NCBI GenBank assembly: GCA_002422865.1
Contig: DITN01000059.1
Location: forward strand, 1 to 20,745
Direction: 5' to 3'
Origin: Bacteroidetes bacterium UBA6183
GTDB taxonomy: Bacteria; Bacteroidota; Bacteroidia; UKL13-3
DNA length: 20,745 nt
A model generated the notes under the pieces. It saw nothing but the letters and a program-made list of their open reading frames with translations. It ran no database searches and was not told the DNA's origin. Every line of letters begins with the position of its first letter. Position 1 is the first letter of the stretch. This document shows positions 1-7,417 of this stretch, piece after piece. Both the position numbers and the translations under genes were made by a program.

Positions 1-982
1 TTGCTTTTTCGCGTTTAATATGTTGCTCCCGTGTTTGCAAAGCCATACGCAATGCTGTGTTACCTTGGGCATCAATTGATACCCCAATTAAACGACCTGG
101 CATTTGGCGTTTGTATGCATCTTTGGTTGCAAAGTAACCTGCGTGAGGTCCACCGTATCCCATTGGCACACCAAAACGTTGTGCTGAACCTAATACCACA
201 TCAGCACCCCACTCACCCGGAGGAGTTAACAAGGTTAAACTTAACAAATCTGCAGCTACAGCAACCTTAACACCTGCAGCCATTGCTTTAGACATAAATG
301 CGCTATAATCAAATACCTCACCGTTACCGGCAGGATATTGAATTAAAGCACCAAAATAAGTTTCATCAAACTCAATTGTTTCGTGGTTACCAATTACCAG
401 CTCAACACCTATTGGTTCTGTACGGGTTTTTAATACATCTATAGTTTGAGGGAAGCATAACTCAGAAACAAAAAACTTTGTAGCTTTATCATTTTTGCTT
501 TCGGCATGTAACATGTGCATAGCCTCAGCCGCTGCAGTACCTTCATCCAACAAACTAGCATTGGCTATTTCCATACCAGTAAGGTCGATAATCATGGTTT
601 GGTAATTTAACAACGCTTCTAAACGACCTTGAGCAATTTCTGCTTGGTAAGGTGTGTAGGCCGTGTACCATCCCGGATTTTCAAATATGTTACGCAATAC
701 TACATTTGGTGTGTGCGTACCATAATAACCCATACCAATAAAGTTTTTGTTAATAATATTTTTTTCTGAAATCTCCTTAAGCATGGCTAACAATTCCATT
801 TCGCCCATGGCTTCCGGTAATTTCATACGTTCTTTTAGGCGTATGTGTGATGGAATAGTTTCATCAATTAATTGATCGATACTTGCTACACCAATTGTTT
901 TTAGCATAGCCTCAGTATCATTTTCCATCGGTGAAATGTGACGCTTAATAAACTCGTCACGATAGTTGCTTGAGATTTGCAT
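1..982 (-). CDS. gcvP: Glycine dehydrogenase (decarboxylating), P-protein, N-terminal part
   Basis: The P-protein of the glycine cleavage system decarboxylates glycine with PLP and passes the aminomethyl group to the lipoyl H-protein. Reading leftwards from the ATG at 982 gives 327 codons that run off the window, about one third of the usual 950-960 residues. The family signature near residues 84-124 is clear: GMGYYGTHTPNVVLRN, then ENPGWYTAYTPYQAEIAQGR, then LEALLNYQ. The segment MIIDLTGMEIANASLLDEGT follows at about 130-149, and the visible part ends in LQTREQHIKREK. The PLP-binding lysine lies in the C-terminal half and is not visible. The start is supported by the early MQISSNYRDEFIKRHI, where the protein aligns with the family from its beginning. 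No other glycine cleavage gene is in view. The truncation is a window effect, not a lesion. Confidence 0.96.
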   Translation of the reverse strand, partial: MQISSNYRDEFIKRHISPMENDTEAMLKTIGVASIDQLIDETIPSHIRLKERMKLPEAMGEMELLAMLKEISEKNIINKNFIGMGYYGTHTPNVVLRNIFENPGWYTAYTPYQAEIAQGRLEALLNYQTMIIDLTGMEIANASLLDEGTAAAEAMHMLHAESKNDKATKFFVSELCFPQTIDVLKTRTEPIGVELVIGNHETIEFDETYFGALIQYPAGNGEVFDYSAFMSKAMAAGVKVAVAADLLSLTLLTPPGEWGADVVLGSAQRFGVPMGYGGPHAGYFATKDAYKRQMPGRLIGVSIDAQGNTALRMALQTREQHIKREKA

Positions 983-1592
983 ATAAGGTTTTTATTGTTG
1001 TTTTATTTTCTTAAAAGTTGGGCGAATTTAACCAATTTAACCACTATTCAAAGGATGATTTAAGTTTGTTTGACTTTTTAAAAAACACCTCAAATTATAT
1101 CCTAAAAACACCGTAAACAAAGGTTTTGTTTGGGTTGATGACACAAAAGTAAAGCTAAGCACCCCCTAAACTAAAAAATGCAGATGCGCTTGAAAAATGT
1201 AATTTGATTGTACATGATTATCTGACAATATCAAACGGGCTTAACTCAGAATGAATCATGAATACAATCAAAATATGCACTTAGTTATGGCAAGCGTCAA
1301 ACAAAAAAATTATATCGCAGCATAAAATTAGCAGTAATGATTAAAAGGAGTATTTAATAAACTTTACTCTTAAAATTAAGTTACCATTTCAAGAAACCCT
1401 GTTTTGGACTTTCACAGCTTTTTTTTGACATACAATTCTTAAGGCAAGTTGGTAAAAATGGTGAACATTTGGACAGATAAATACATAAACAACACAACAG
1501 ACACGTATTGAATACTTTAGGCTGTTAAAATAGACAATTAACAAACAATATTTTTTCTTTAAAAAACTGATTATGTGCAACTTATAAAAAGA
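983..1592. other. Gene-poor intergenic region between gcvP and the Cys-rich protein gene
   Basis: These roughly 610 AT-rich bases separate two divergent genes, and I find no convincing coding region. A 63-codon open frame at 1389-1580 on the minus strand has low-complexity, signal-free content and no family resemblance. The part near gcvP carries its probable promoter (1091-1121) and an exact 9-base tandem duplication AATTTAACC at 1025-1042 in the presumed gcvP leader. From about 1150 to 1590 I see no repeats, tRNA or obvious hairpin-terminator. A small RNA cannot be excluded. Confidence 0.6.
1091..1121 (-). promoter_or_regulatory. Probable gcvP promoter
   Basis: On the minus strand TTTG (1118-1121) is followed after 18 bases by TATAATTTG (1091-1099). 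This is one base longer than the Bacteroidota -7 consensus TAnnTTTG, and it also contains a perfect TATAAT. It would leave a leader of about 100 bases before the gcvP ATG. Confidence 0.4.
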
Positions 1593-1624
1593 TTTGTTGG
1601 TTTATTTGTTGGTTTATATCTTTG
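1593..1624 (+). promoter_or_regulatory. Bacteroidota-type promoter of the Cys-rich protein gene
   Basis: TTTG at 1593-1596, a 20-base spacer, then TATCTTTG at 1617-1624 match the phylum's -33/-7 pattern TTTG...TAnnTTTG. Transcription would begin near 1631, giving a leader of about 23 bases before the ATG at 1654. This argues against translation from the in-frame TTG at 1594. Confidence 0.65.
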
Positions 1625-1653
1625 ATTATCAAAACAAAACAAATTATACAATT

Positions 1654-2151
1654 ATGAAAACAAAACAAATTTTGTTAACACTACTTTTAATGGTGGCTTT
1701 AACGTTTGCATCAAATGCACAAGAAAATCAAATTTTAATTGGGTGTTTCTCTGGCTCTACTCCCAGCATGGGATATAGCAGTGCAAAACTTGACATTATC
1801 ATGAAATTGTACTTAAATGACGGCAATACTTATACCAATAGTTCAATTAAATACGATACTGATGAGAATGGAAATGGCTTTTTTTATATAAGAAGCGAAA
1901 CAACTGGTGCTACAGTTGGAGTAACATTAGAAACTCAAGGTAATTTTCTTTATCTAAAAAAGGGTTGTAAACACTCGTGCTCTTCTACTGGAACATGCGC
2001 ATGCGATTTAAAAATTGTTACACAGTGCGAATCAATTCAATGTGTTTGTGCAACGGGAGAGGGTGGATGTTCTTCCTCTATAGAAACTGGCTTTGCTGTA
2101 GATGCGGTTTTACTAGAATATGCCACTAATAACCCCGCAAATTGTAATTAA
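1654..2151 (+). CDS. Small secreted cysteine-rich protein, unknown function
   Basis: This 165-residue product is not recognised. Residues 1-22 form a textbook signal peptide: MKTK, a hydrophobic core LLTLLLMVALTFA, and a likely cut SNA|QE. The mature part starts with a beta-rich, glycine- and threonine-rich half, followed by a dense cysteine cluster. Ten cysteines lie at residues 31, 105, 109, 115, 117, 125, 130, 132, 139 and 164, eight of them within 35 residues in the order CX3CX5CXCX7CX4CXCX6C. The even number and export signal suggest disulfides; metal binding through the CXC pairs is an alternative. I chose the ATG at 1654 over an upstream in-frame TTG because the promoter covers that TTG and because the signal peptide begins here. 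The gene is flanked by its own promoter and terminator, so it is probably monocistronic. Without knowing a family I assign no function. Confidence 0.8.
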   Translation: MKTKQILLTLLLMVALTFASNAQENQILIGCFSGSTPSMGYSSAKLDIIMKLYLNDGNTYTNSSIKYDTDENGNGFFYIRSETTGATVGVTLETQGNFLYLKKGCKHSCSSTGTCACDLKIVTQCESIQCVCATGEGGCSSSIETGFAVDAVLLEYATNNPANCN

Positions 2152-2177
2152 TCACTTATTTAGATTATTGACGTATT

Positions 2178-2210
2178 AAAAAGATTTCGAATATTTCGAA
2201 GGCTTTTTTT
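2178..2210 (+). terminator. Rho-independent terminator after the Cys-rich protein gene
   Basis: AAAAAG (2178-2183) and CTTTTTT (from 2203) flank a small hairpin made of two TTCGAA hexamers (2186-2191 and 2195-2200) around a 3-base loop. The right arm runs into a run of seven T. Confidence 0.6.
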
Positions 2211-2284
2211 GTTTTATACTTAAACTGAATTGATTTTGGCAAAAGTCCAAACAACCCCACTGTTTTTATATTGACTAGCTATTT

Positions 2285-2292
2285 TATTTTTG
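2285..2292 (+). promoter_or_regulatory. Probable -7 element of ybaB
   Basis: TATTTTTG is an exact TAnnTTTG match about 48 bases before the ybaB ATG. No good TTTG is visible at the expected -33 distance, so this rests on the -7 box alone. Confidence 0.4.
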
Positions 2293-2339
2293 AACATAAA
2301 CAAAGTAATTTGCCACTTTAATAAAAACGCAAGCAACTT

Positions 2340-2642
2340 ATGTTCGGAAAATTAGCAGAAGCACAAAAAAAAGCAGAAGAAATTAAACAACGTTTAGCGG
2401 GTGTTACCGTTCAAGGTCAAGCAGCATCGGGCGATGTAACCATAACCATGGATGGCAATAAAAAAGTAAAAGACGTAACTATTGAAACCGCTTTGGTATT
2501 GCCCGAACGCAAAGAAGAACTGCAAGATTATTTGTGCATCGCTATAGAAGATGCCATTAATAAAGCAGATATGGTTTCGGCCAACGAAATGAAAAACCTG
2601 ATGGGCGGATTACCCGGCTTGGGAAGTTTGTTTGGCAAATAA
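2340..2642 (+). CDS. ybaB: YbaB/EbfC family nucleoid-associated protein
   Basis: This is a 100-residue DNA-binding protein of the YbaB/EbfC family, which forms small dimers that coat DNA and act in nucleoid organisation; in many bacteria it is encoded near recombination genes, which are absent here. The visible order is family-typical: an N-terminal helix (MFGKLAEAQKKAEEIKQRL), a beta-sheet core with ASGDVTITMDGNKKVKDVTI at about residues 29-48, then a helical C-terminus with AIEDAINKADMVSANEMKNL. It ends in a glycine-rich tail, GGLPGLGSLFGK. Length and layout are normal for the family. The gene converges on waaA with a 12-base gap and no visible terminator between them. The ATG at 2340 directly starts the conserved helix. 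Confidence 0.93.
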   Translation: MFGKLAEAQKKAEEIKQRLAGVTVQGQAASGDVTITMDGNKKVKDVTIETALVLPERKEELQDYLCIAIEDAINKADMVSANEMKNLMGGLPGLGSLFGK

Positions 2643-2654
2643 TACCACCAAAAA

Positions 2655-3884
2655 TTACATACGTATCTTATCTAAAATTAATTGTGTTGCACCCCTGTGT
2701 GAGGCCATTACTTTGCTGCTATTTTGTTTTACATCATGCAGCAAATTGGTATTGGTTATAAACGATAACAATTTAATATCAAACTCTTCTTGGGTAGAGA
2801 TATAAAACAATACCCCTGCACCATGCAATAGTTTTATCTCCGGAAATTTATCGTGGTTATTGGGACCAATAAAAATGGGCATACCAAATGTTGCTGCTTC
2901 TAATGTGTTGTGTATGCCTTTTTTACCAAAGCCACCACCAACCAAAGCCACATCACCATATTGATATATGGAGGCTAACAAGCCAATATTATCAATAATT
3001 AATATTTGTTTATCGCGCACCGAAACTTCATCGGCAACCGAGTATTTTATGGTTGAAAAACCTTTAAATATTTTCTCAACTTCATTAATTCTTTCATCCG
3101 AAATTTCGTGTGGGGCAATTACTATTTTTATGTTTTTATCTTCTTTCAAAAAACACTCAACCAGCTTTTCTTCTTGGGCATAACTGCTACCTACAACCAA
3201 TAATCGTTGTTGTTGTTTAAACGCTTCTATAATTGGTAATTTCTTGGGGTTTTGACATGTTTCAAAAACCCTATCGTAACGCGTATCGTTACTTTTCAAA
3301 ACATTTCCAATACCATTAATTTGTAAGGTATGGGTTGATTTTGGGTCTTGTGTAAATATTAAATCAAAACTTTCTAAAGCACGTTTAAATGCAACACCAT
3401 ACCACCTAAAATAAATTTGAGCAGGCCTAAAAGTTGCCGAAATTAAATAAAACGGAATAGTGCGTTGTTTAGTAGCTTTAATGTAATGCAGCCATATTTC
3501 ATACTTCACAAAAAATACAATATCCGGTGTTAGTGCACCAAGTACAAAGTTTGCATTTTTGGGGGTGTCGGCCGGTAAGTAAAACACCACATCAGCCAAC
3601 TCATAATTTTTACGAACCTCGTAACCTGAAGGTGAAAAAAAACTGACCGCTATTTGTATGTTGTGTTGCGCTTTTAGTTTTTCAATTAAAGGCCTGGCTT
3701 GTTCAAACTCTCCTAACGAAGCACAATGAAACCACGCTAACTTTTTTAATGGATCGCGATTAAAATTTGCTAAAATGTTAAACGTATTTTTTCGTCCTAC
3801 TTTTAATAGTTGGGCTTTTTTTTGAAACAACGCTGCTACATTTATTGAAAGCCCGTAAAACGATATCGCTAAATCGTAAATCAT
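2655..3884 (-). CDS. waaA: 3-deoxy-D-manno-octulosonic acid (Kdo) transferase
   Basis: This GT-B glycosyltransferase (GT30) moves Kdo from CMP-Kdo to lipid A at the inner membrane, making the lipopolysaccharide inner core. It has 409 residues, close to the usual 410-430. The N-terminal half has HCASLGEFEQARPLI (residues 53-67); E59 matches the catalytic glutamate of the family. PADTP (105-109) and PDIVFFVKYEIW (120-131) follow. The C-terminal CMP-Kdo half carries VVGSSYAQEEKL (230-241), APHEISDERI (257-266), and GGGFGKKGIHNTLEAA (316-331) leading into GPNNHDKF. The N-terminal membrane anchor is weakly hydrophobic (LAISFYGLSINVAALF). Its ATG shares one base with the stop of the upstream barrel gene (TAATG), suggesting translational coupling in a two-gene transcript. 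Confidence 0.95.
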   Translation of the reverse strand: MIYDLAISFYGLSINVAALFQKKAQLLKVGRKNTFNILANFNRDPLKKLAWFHCASLGEFEQARPLIEKLKAQHNIQIAVSFFSPSGYEVRKNYELADVVFYLPADTPKNANFVLGALTPDIVFFVKYEIWLHYIKATKQRTIPFYLISATFRPAQIYFRWYGVAFKRALESFDLIFTQDPKSTHTLQINGIGNVLKSNDTRYDRVFETCQNPKKLPIIEAFKQQQRLLVVGSSYAQEEKLVECFLKEDKNIKIVIAPHEISDERINEVEKIFKGFSTIKYSVADEVSVRDKQILIIDNIGLLASIYQYGDVALVGGGFGKKGIHNTLEAATFGMPIFIGPNNHDKFPEIKLLHGAGVLFYISTQEEFDIKLLSFITNTNLLHDVKQNSSKVMASHRGATQLILDKIRM

Positions 3885-4648
3885 TACTCGAATATAAATT
3901 CGTCACTACCTGTTTTGGTGCGCATGTAAACAGGAATCATCCACGAGAAACGAATGCCGTAATAAAAATCGTTGTGCATTTTTAAATCGTACTGCATCTC
4001 ATCGTAATTATATTTACGTCTGTTGTATGTATAAGCCTGCATCAACTCAGCTCCTACATAAAAATTGGTGTATCGGTTTACACTGTGGTGTTGGTATCCA
4101 ATAAACTGATTAAAAGCCCAGCCACTGCTGTACCTATCATACCCTGCTGCTCTTTCTTCTGTTAAACTGGGTACATTATTTTGGGTAATGTTGATGTTAA
4201 CTTTGTGCATCACTAAACCACCGCCTAACATTATTTTTATACCGGTATTTCTATTTTTACTACTTACAGGTATTAAATACCCTACCTTACCCAATACGCT
4301 AAACCCACGCATACCCAAACTAACCAATGCCGGTGTGCCTGAGTTGGTATTAATGGCTCCAACACTATTGGTTAAATTATTAAGCATGTTTGATGGTTTA
4401 AGGTTGTTGCCAAAGTGGTAACTGCCTTCGGCTCCCATTAACATGTTGTGCGTGTTTTTAAACAAAACACCTCCGCCTAATGAATTAAACTCGTTAAACC
4501 TACTTGCAAAATCGCCCCCCGGAGTAAAATGCGTGTAATGAAATTGAAAGTTGAATATTTTATTGCTTTTACCCACCCAAATTTTCTTTTGAGCATTGGC
4601 CTGAATTACGCCAAACATGATAAAAACAACCAATATGGATTTGCGCAT
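3884..4648 (-). CDS. Putative outer-membrane beta-barrel protein, unknown function
   Basis: This is a 254-residue exported protein. The signal peptide is residues 1-19, MRKSILVVFIMFGVIQANA, with a cut before QKK. The mature part alternates short aromatic-ending strands with glycine-rich turns, for example FNFQFHYTHF, MLMGAEGSYHFG, GKVGYLIPV, IKIMLGGGLVMHKVN, FNQFIGYQHH, TNFYVGAELMQAY and YYGIRFSWMIPVYM. This pattern fits an outer-membrane beta-barrel; I do not recognise a named family. The frame is open back to 4702, but the start at 4648 fits because the signal peptide begins there and a probable -7 box at 4668-4675 lies inside the extension. Position directly upstream of and overlapping waaA suggests a role in envelope biogenesis, which is inference only. 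Confidence 0.75.
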   Translation of the reverse strand: MRKSILVVFIMFGVIQANAQKKIWVGKSNKIFNFQFHYTHFTPGGDFASRFNEFNSLGGGVLFKNTHNMLMGAEGSYHFGNNLKPSNMLNNLTNSVGAINTNSGTPALVSLGMRGFSVLGKVGYLIPVSSKNRNTGIKIMLGGGLVMHKVNINITQNNVPSLTEERAAGYDRYSSGWAFNQFIGYQHHSVNRYTNFYVGAELMQAYTYNRRKYNYDEMQYDLKMHNDFYYGIRFSWMIPVYMRTKTGSDEFIFE

Positions 4649-4667
4649 AGTTAAATAAATCTTGCCC

Positions 4668-4675
4668 CAAAAATA
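4668..4675 (-). promoter_or_regulatory. Probable -7 element for the barrel gene and waaA
   Basis: The minus strand reads TATTTTTG, an exact TAnnTTTG match 20 bases before the ATG at 4648. The -33 partner is not clear. Together with the plus-strand promoter at 4685-4714 it forms a compact divergent promoter region. Confidence 0.4.
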
Positions 4676-4684
4676 ACAGAAATC

Positions 4685-4714
4685 TTTGTTTGCCTGCATC
4701 ATTAATTATATTTG
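4685..4714 (+). promoter_or_regulatory. Promoter of the degT-ugd pair
   Basis: TTTG (4685-4688), an 18-base spacer, then TATATTTG (4707-4714) match the Bacteroidota pattern. The predicted start of transcription is about 20 bases before the degT ATG. Confidence 0.6.
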
Positions 4715-4741
4715 TTGCCTAACCGTAATATTGCATAGAAC

Positions 4742-5887
4742 ATGAAACCCATTCAAATGGTTGATTTACAGCAGCAACACCAAAAAATTCAACAACAATT
4801 GGATGAGGTCATTGCGCGTGTAATTCAATCGGCTAAATACATTAATGGACCGGAGGTAGCCGAATTTAGCCAAAACCTAGCCCAATACTTAGCAGTACCG
4901 CACGTAATACCTTGTGCAAACGGAACAGATGCCCTACAAATTGCCATGATGGCATTAAATTTAAAACCCGGTGATGAAGTTATATTACCTGCATTTACAT
5001 ACGTGGCCACTGCTGAGGTAATTAAGTTGCTTGGCTTAACTCCGGTTTTGGTTGATGTAAATGAAGATGATTTTTTAATTGATGTTACTCAAATAGAAAA
5101 GGCCATCACCCCAAAAACAAAAGCAATTGTACCTGTACACCTATTTGGCCAATGTGCCGATATGGAAACCATTATGCAAATTGCCAATAAGCATCACTTG
5201 TTTGTAATTGAAGATACCGCCCAAGCCATTGGTGCTACATACACTTTTGCTGATGGCACTGTTTTACGTGCCGGAACCATTGGTGATATTGGTTGTACCT
5301 CCTTTTTTCCTTCAAAAAACTTAGGTTGTTTGGGTGATGGTGGTGCAATGTTTACCCGCAATGAGCAATTGGCAAAACGATTAAAAATGATGGCCAACCA
5401 TGGCCAAAGCATACAATACCACCACGATGACATTGGTGTAAACTCAAGGTTAGATACCATACAAGCAGCCATACTTAATGTAAAATTGCAAACATTAACG
5501 GCTTGCGAAAATGCCCGCAACCAAGTGGCTCAACAATACGATGAAGCATTTGCCCATCATCCAAACTTTGACATACCGACTCGCGTAAAAAACTCAACAC
5601 ATGTGTTTCATCAATACACGTTAAAATGTAAAGGAATTAACCGCGATGAGTTGCGCAAGTTTTTAGCCGAAAAACAAATACCATCTATGGTGTACTACCC
5701 TATTCCGTTGCATGCACAAAAAGCATATCAATCAGATAAGTACCCGCTAGGCTCTTTACCCGTTACCGAAAGTTTATGCAGCAAGGTAATTTCTTTACCC
5801 ATGAGCCCCGAAGTAACACCTGACCAAATGGAATACATCATTGGTCACATCAACGAATTTTGCAAACAACAATCAGCCTCTAAATAA
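4742..5887 (+). CDS. DegT/DnrJ/EryC1/StrS family PLP-dependent sugar aminotransferase
   Basis: This is a fold-type I aminotransferase that usually transfers an amino group from glutamate to a keto-sugar nucleotide during surface-glycan synthesis. It has 381 residues, the usual length. Visible motifs are PCANGTDALQIAM (57-69), which holds the phosphate-contacting GT; DEVILPAFTYVATAEV (78-93); VPVHLFGQCADM (130-141); and FVIEDTAQAIGA (154-165), where D158 and Q161 contact the cofactor ring. SFFPSKNLGCLGDGGA (187-202) contains K192, the Schiff-base lysine. The C-terminal YYPIPLHAQKAY is also family-typical. Five bases separate its stop from ugd, so they are almost certainly co-transcribed. The exact sugar substrate cannot be read from the sequence; perosamine-, QuiNAc4N- and 3-amino-sugar enzymes share these motifs. 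Confidence 0.93.
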   Translation: MKPIQMVDLQQQHQKIQQQLDEVIARVIQSAKYINGPEVAEFSQNLAQYLAVPHVIPCANGTDALQIAMMALNLKPGDEVILPAFTYVATAEVIKLLGLTPVLVDVNEDDFLIDVTQIEKAITPKTKAIVPVHLFGQCADMETIMQIANKHHLFVIEDTAQAIGATYTFADGTVLRAGTIGDIGCTSFFPSKNLGCLGDGGAMFTRNEQLAKRLKMMANHGQSIQYHHDDIGVNSRLDTIQAAILNVKLQTLTACENARNQVAQQYDEAFAHHPNFDIPTRVKNSTHVFHQYTLKCKGINRDELRKFLAEKQIPSMVYYPIPLHAQKAYQSDKYPLGSLPVTESLCSKVISLPMSPEVTPDQMEYIIGHINEFCKQQSASK

Positions 5888-5892
5888 ATAAA

Positions 5893-7215
5893 ATGAAAAT
5901 AGTAGTAGTAGGAACAGGATATGTAGGTTTAGTAACCGGAACTTGTTTTGCCGAAGTAGGTATCAATGTAATTTGTGTTGATATTGATAAAACTAAAATC
6001 GAAAATTTAAGAAAAGGTATTTTACCCATATACGAACCGGGGTTAGAAGAATTGGTTACGCGTAACACCGAAGCCGGTAGGTTACAATTTAGCACCAGCT
6101 TAAGCGAGAGCATTAAAGATGCTGATGTGGCCTTTATTGCTGTGGGAACTCCTCCGGGCGAAGATGGAAGTGCCGATTTAAAATACGTATTAGGCGTTGC
6201 CAACGAAATTGGTCAACACATGAATGATTACGGTGTGGTGGTTACCAAGAGTACCGTACCTGTTGGCACATCGCACAAAGTAAAAGCAGAGGTGCAAGCG
6301 GCTTTAGATAAACGTGGGGTAACCATTGCATTTGATGTAGCCAGTAACCCTGAGTTTTTAAAAGAAGGTGCGGCTGTTGATGATTTCTTGAAGCCGGACA
6401 GAATTGTGGTGGGTATAGAAAGTAAAAAGGCGGAAGATATTATGCGCAAGCTGTACAAGCCGTTTTTATTAAATGGCCATCCCATTATTTTTATGGACAT
6501 AGCCAGTGCAGAAATGACCAAGTACGCTGCTAACGCCATGTTGGCTACCAAAATTAGTTTTATGAATGATATAGCTAATTTGTGCGAGTTGGTTGGTGCT
6601 GATGTAAATTGGGTACGTAAAGGTATTGGCAGCGACCCGCGTATTGGTAATAAATTTATTTATCCTGGTATTGGTTATGGTGGATCTTGTTTTCCTAAAG
6701 ATGTAAAAGCTTTGGTAAAAACAGCAAAAGAGTACGGCCACGACTTGCGCATATTACAAGCGGTTGAAGATGTAAATGACGACCAAAAAACAGTGTTGTT
6801 TAACAAAATAGCGGCACATTTTGGCGGACAGTTAAAAGGAAAAACATTTGCGCTTTGGGGTTTATCGTTTAAACCCAAAACAGATGATATGCGTGAAGCT
6901 CCATCATTGGTTATTATAGAAAAATTATTGCATGCCGGTGCCAACGTAAAAGCATACGATCCGGTGGCTATGCACGAAGCAAAAAAGACTTTGGGCGAAA
7001 CCATTAACTATTGCAAAGATCCTTACGATACGTTGATTGATGCAGATGCTTTACTAATTGCAACAGAGTGGCCTGAGTTCCGCTCACCAAACTTTAATGT
7101 AATTGGAAAGCTGCTTAAACAAAAAACCATTTTTGACGGACGTAACATTTACGACCAAGACGAAATGAAAGAATTAGGGTTTGAGTATTACTGCATAGGA
7201 ATTAATAAGAAATAG
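5893..7215 (+). CDS. ugd: UDP-glucose 6-dehydrogenase
   Basis: It oxidises UDP-glucose twice with NAD+ to UDP-glucuronate, a precursor of acidic polysaccharides and of UDP-xylose. It has 440 residues, normal for the bacterial UgdA/TuaD group. The N-terminal Rossmann motif is VVVGTGYVGLVTG (4-16), ending at the NAD-binding acid in VICVDID (26-32). The dehydrogenase core has STVPVGT (120-126) and NPEFLKEGAAVDDF (152-165). EMTKYAANA (207-215) carries K210 and N214. GYGGSCFPKD (261-270) holds the catalytic cysteine C266. The UDP-binding C-terminal domain has LWGLSFKPKTDDMREAPS. All key residues are present. It lies second after degT, and a hairpin starts three bases after its stop, at 7218-7243. 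Its product is the substrate of the decarboxylase encoded next. Confidence 0.97.
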   Translation: MKIVVVGTGYVGLVTGTCFAEVGINVICVDIDKTKIENLRKGILPIYEPGLEELVTRNTEAGRLQFSTSLSESIKDADVAFIAVGTPPGEDGSADLKYVLGVANEIGQHMNDYGVVVTKSTVPVGTSHKVKAEVQAALDKRGVTIAFDVASNPEFLKEGAAVDDFLKPDRIVVGIESKKAEDIMRKLYKPFLLNGHPIIFMDIASAEMTKYAANAMLATKISFMNDIANLCELVGADVNWVRKGIGSDPRIGNKFIYPGIGYGGSCFPKDVKALVKTAKEYGHDLRILQAVEDVNDDQKTVLFNKIAAHFGGQLKGKTFALWGLSFKPKTDDMREAPSLVIIEKLLHAGANVKAYDPVAMHEAKKTLGETINYCKDPYDTLIDADALLIATEWPEFRSPNFNVIGKLLKQKTIFDGRNIYDQDEMKELGFEYYCIGINKK

Positions 7216-7217
7216 AG

Positions 7218-7243
7218 TCATCCTTCGCTGAAGCTACGGATGA
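7218..7243 (+). repeat. Imperfect palindrome, copy A of an inverted 16-base element
   Basis: TCATCC (7218-7223) and GGATGA (7238-7243) form the outer stem just after the ugd stop codon. The enclosed 16 bases 7223-7238, read on the minus strand, are CGTAGCTTCAGCGAAG. These match copy B at 7378-7393 in 14 of 16 positions, in opposite orientation. There is no T run, so it is not a standard terminator. Confidence 0.6.
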
Positions 7244-7291
7244 TGAGAGAGGTTGGAAGTTGGAGATTGGAAAATTTCAAACCACAAACTC

Positions 7292-7333
7292 CAAACAATA
7301 AACCGCAAACAATAAACCGCAAACAATAAACCT
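7292..7333 (+). repeat. Three tandem copies of a 14-base unit
   Basis: CAAACAATAAACCG is repeated head to tail at 7292-7305, 7306-7319 and 7320-7333 (last base changed to T). More degenerate AAACC-like words continue on both sides. It lies in the 202-base spacer between ugd and the decarboxylase gene. Confidence 0.75.
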
Positions 7334-7372
7334 AAAACCATTAACCACGAACTTTAAACTAGTCAACCCTTG

Positions 7373-7398
7373 CACTTCGTAGCTTTTGCGAAGAAGTG
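7373..7398 (+). repeat. Imperfect palindrome, copy B of the inverted 16-base element
   Basis: CACTTC (7373-7378) pairs with GAAGTG (7393-7398), with an alternative inner stem CTTCG/CGAAG. Bases 7378-7393 read CGTAGCTTTTGCGAAG, the inverted partner of copy A. It ends 20 bases before the next ATG, so it would lie in the leader or promoter of that gene. It includes TAGCTTTTG, one base longer than a -7 consensus. Confidence 0.6.
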
Positions 7399-7417
7399 AA
7401 TCAACTAATAACTAAAC

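Noticed and set aside
31..270. Plus-strand open frame of 79 codons
   Set aside because: It is antisense to the clear gcvP coding sequence and shows no protein family features.
1389..1580. Minus-strand open frame of 63 codons in the long gap
   Set aside because: Low-complexity content, no promoter at a sensible distance and no recognisable motif; most likely chance in AT-rich DNA.
1594..1653. Twenty-codon N-terminal extension of the Cys-rich protein from a TTG
   Set aside because: The -7 box TATCTTTG lies inside this stretch, and a standard signal peptide starts at the ATG at 1654.
4649..4702. Eighteen-codon extension of the barrel protein
   Set aside because: It would place residues before the signal peptide and includes the probable -7 element on that strand.
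6675..7004. Minus-strand open frame of 109 codons, and similar ones at 5880-6551
   Set aside because: They are shadows of ugd in other frames; ugd has all catalytic motifs in the plus frame.
7292..7333. CRISPR-like array
   Set aside because: The three 14-base units are directly tandem with no spacers, and no cas genes are near.
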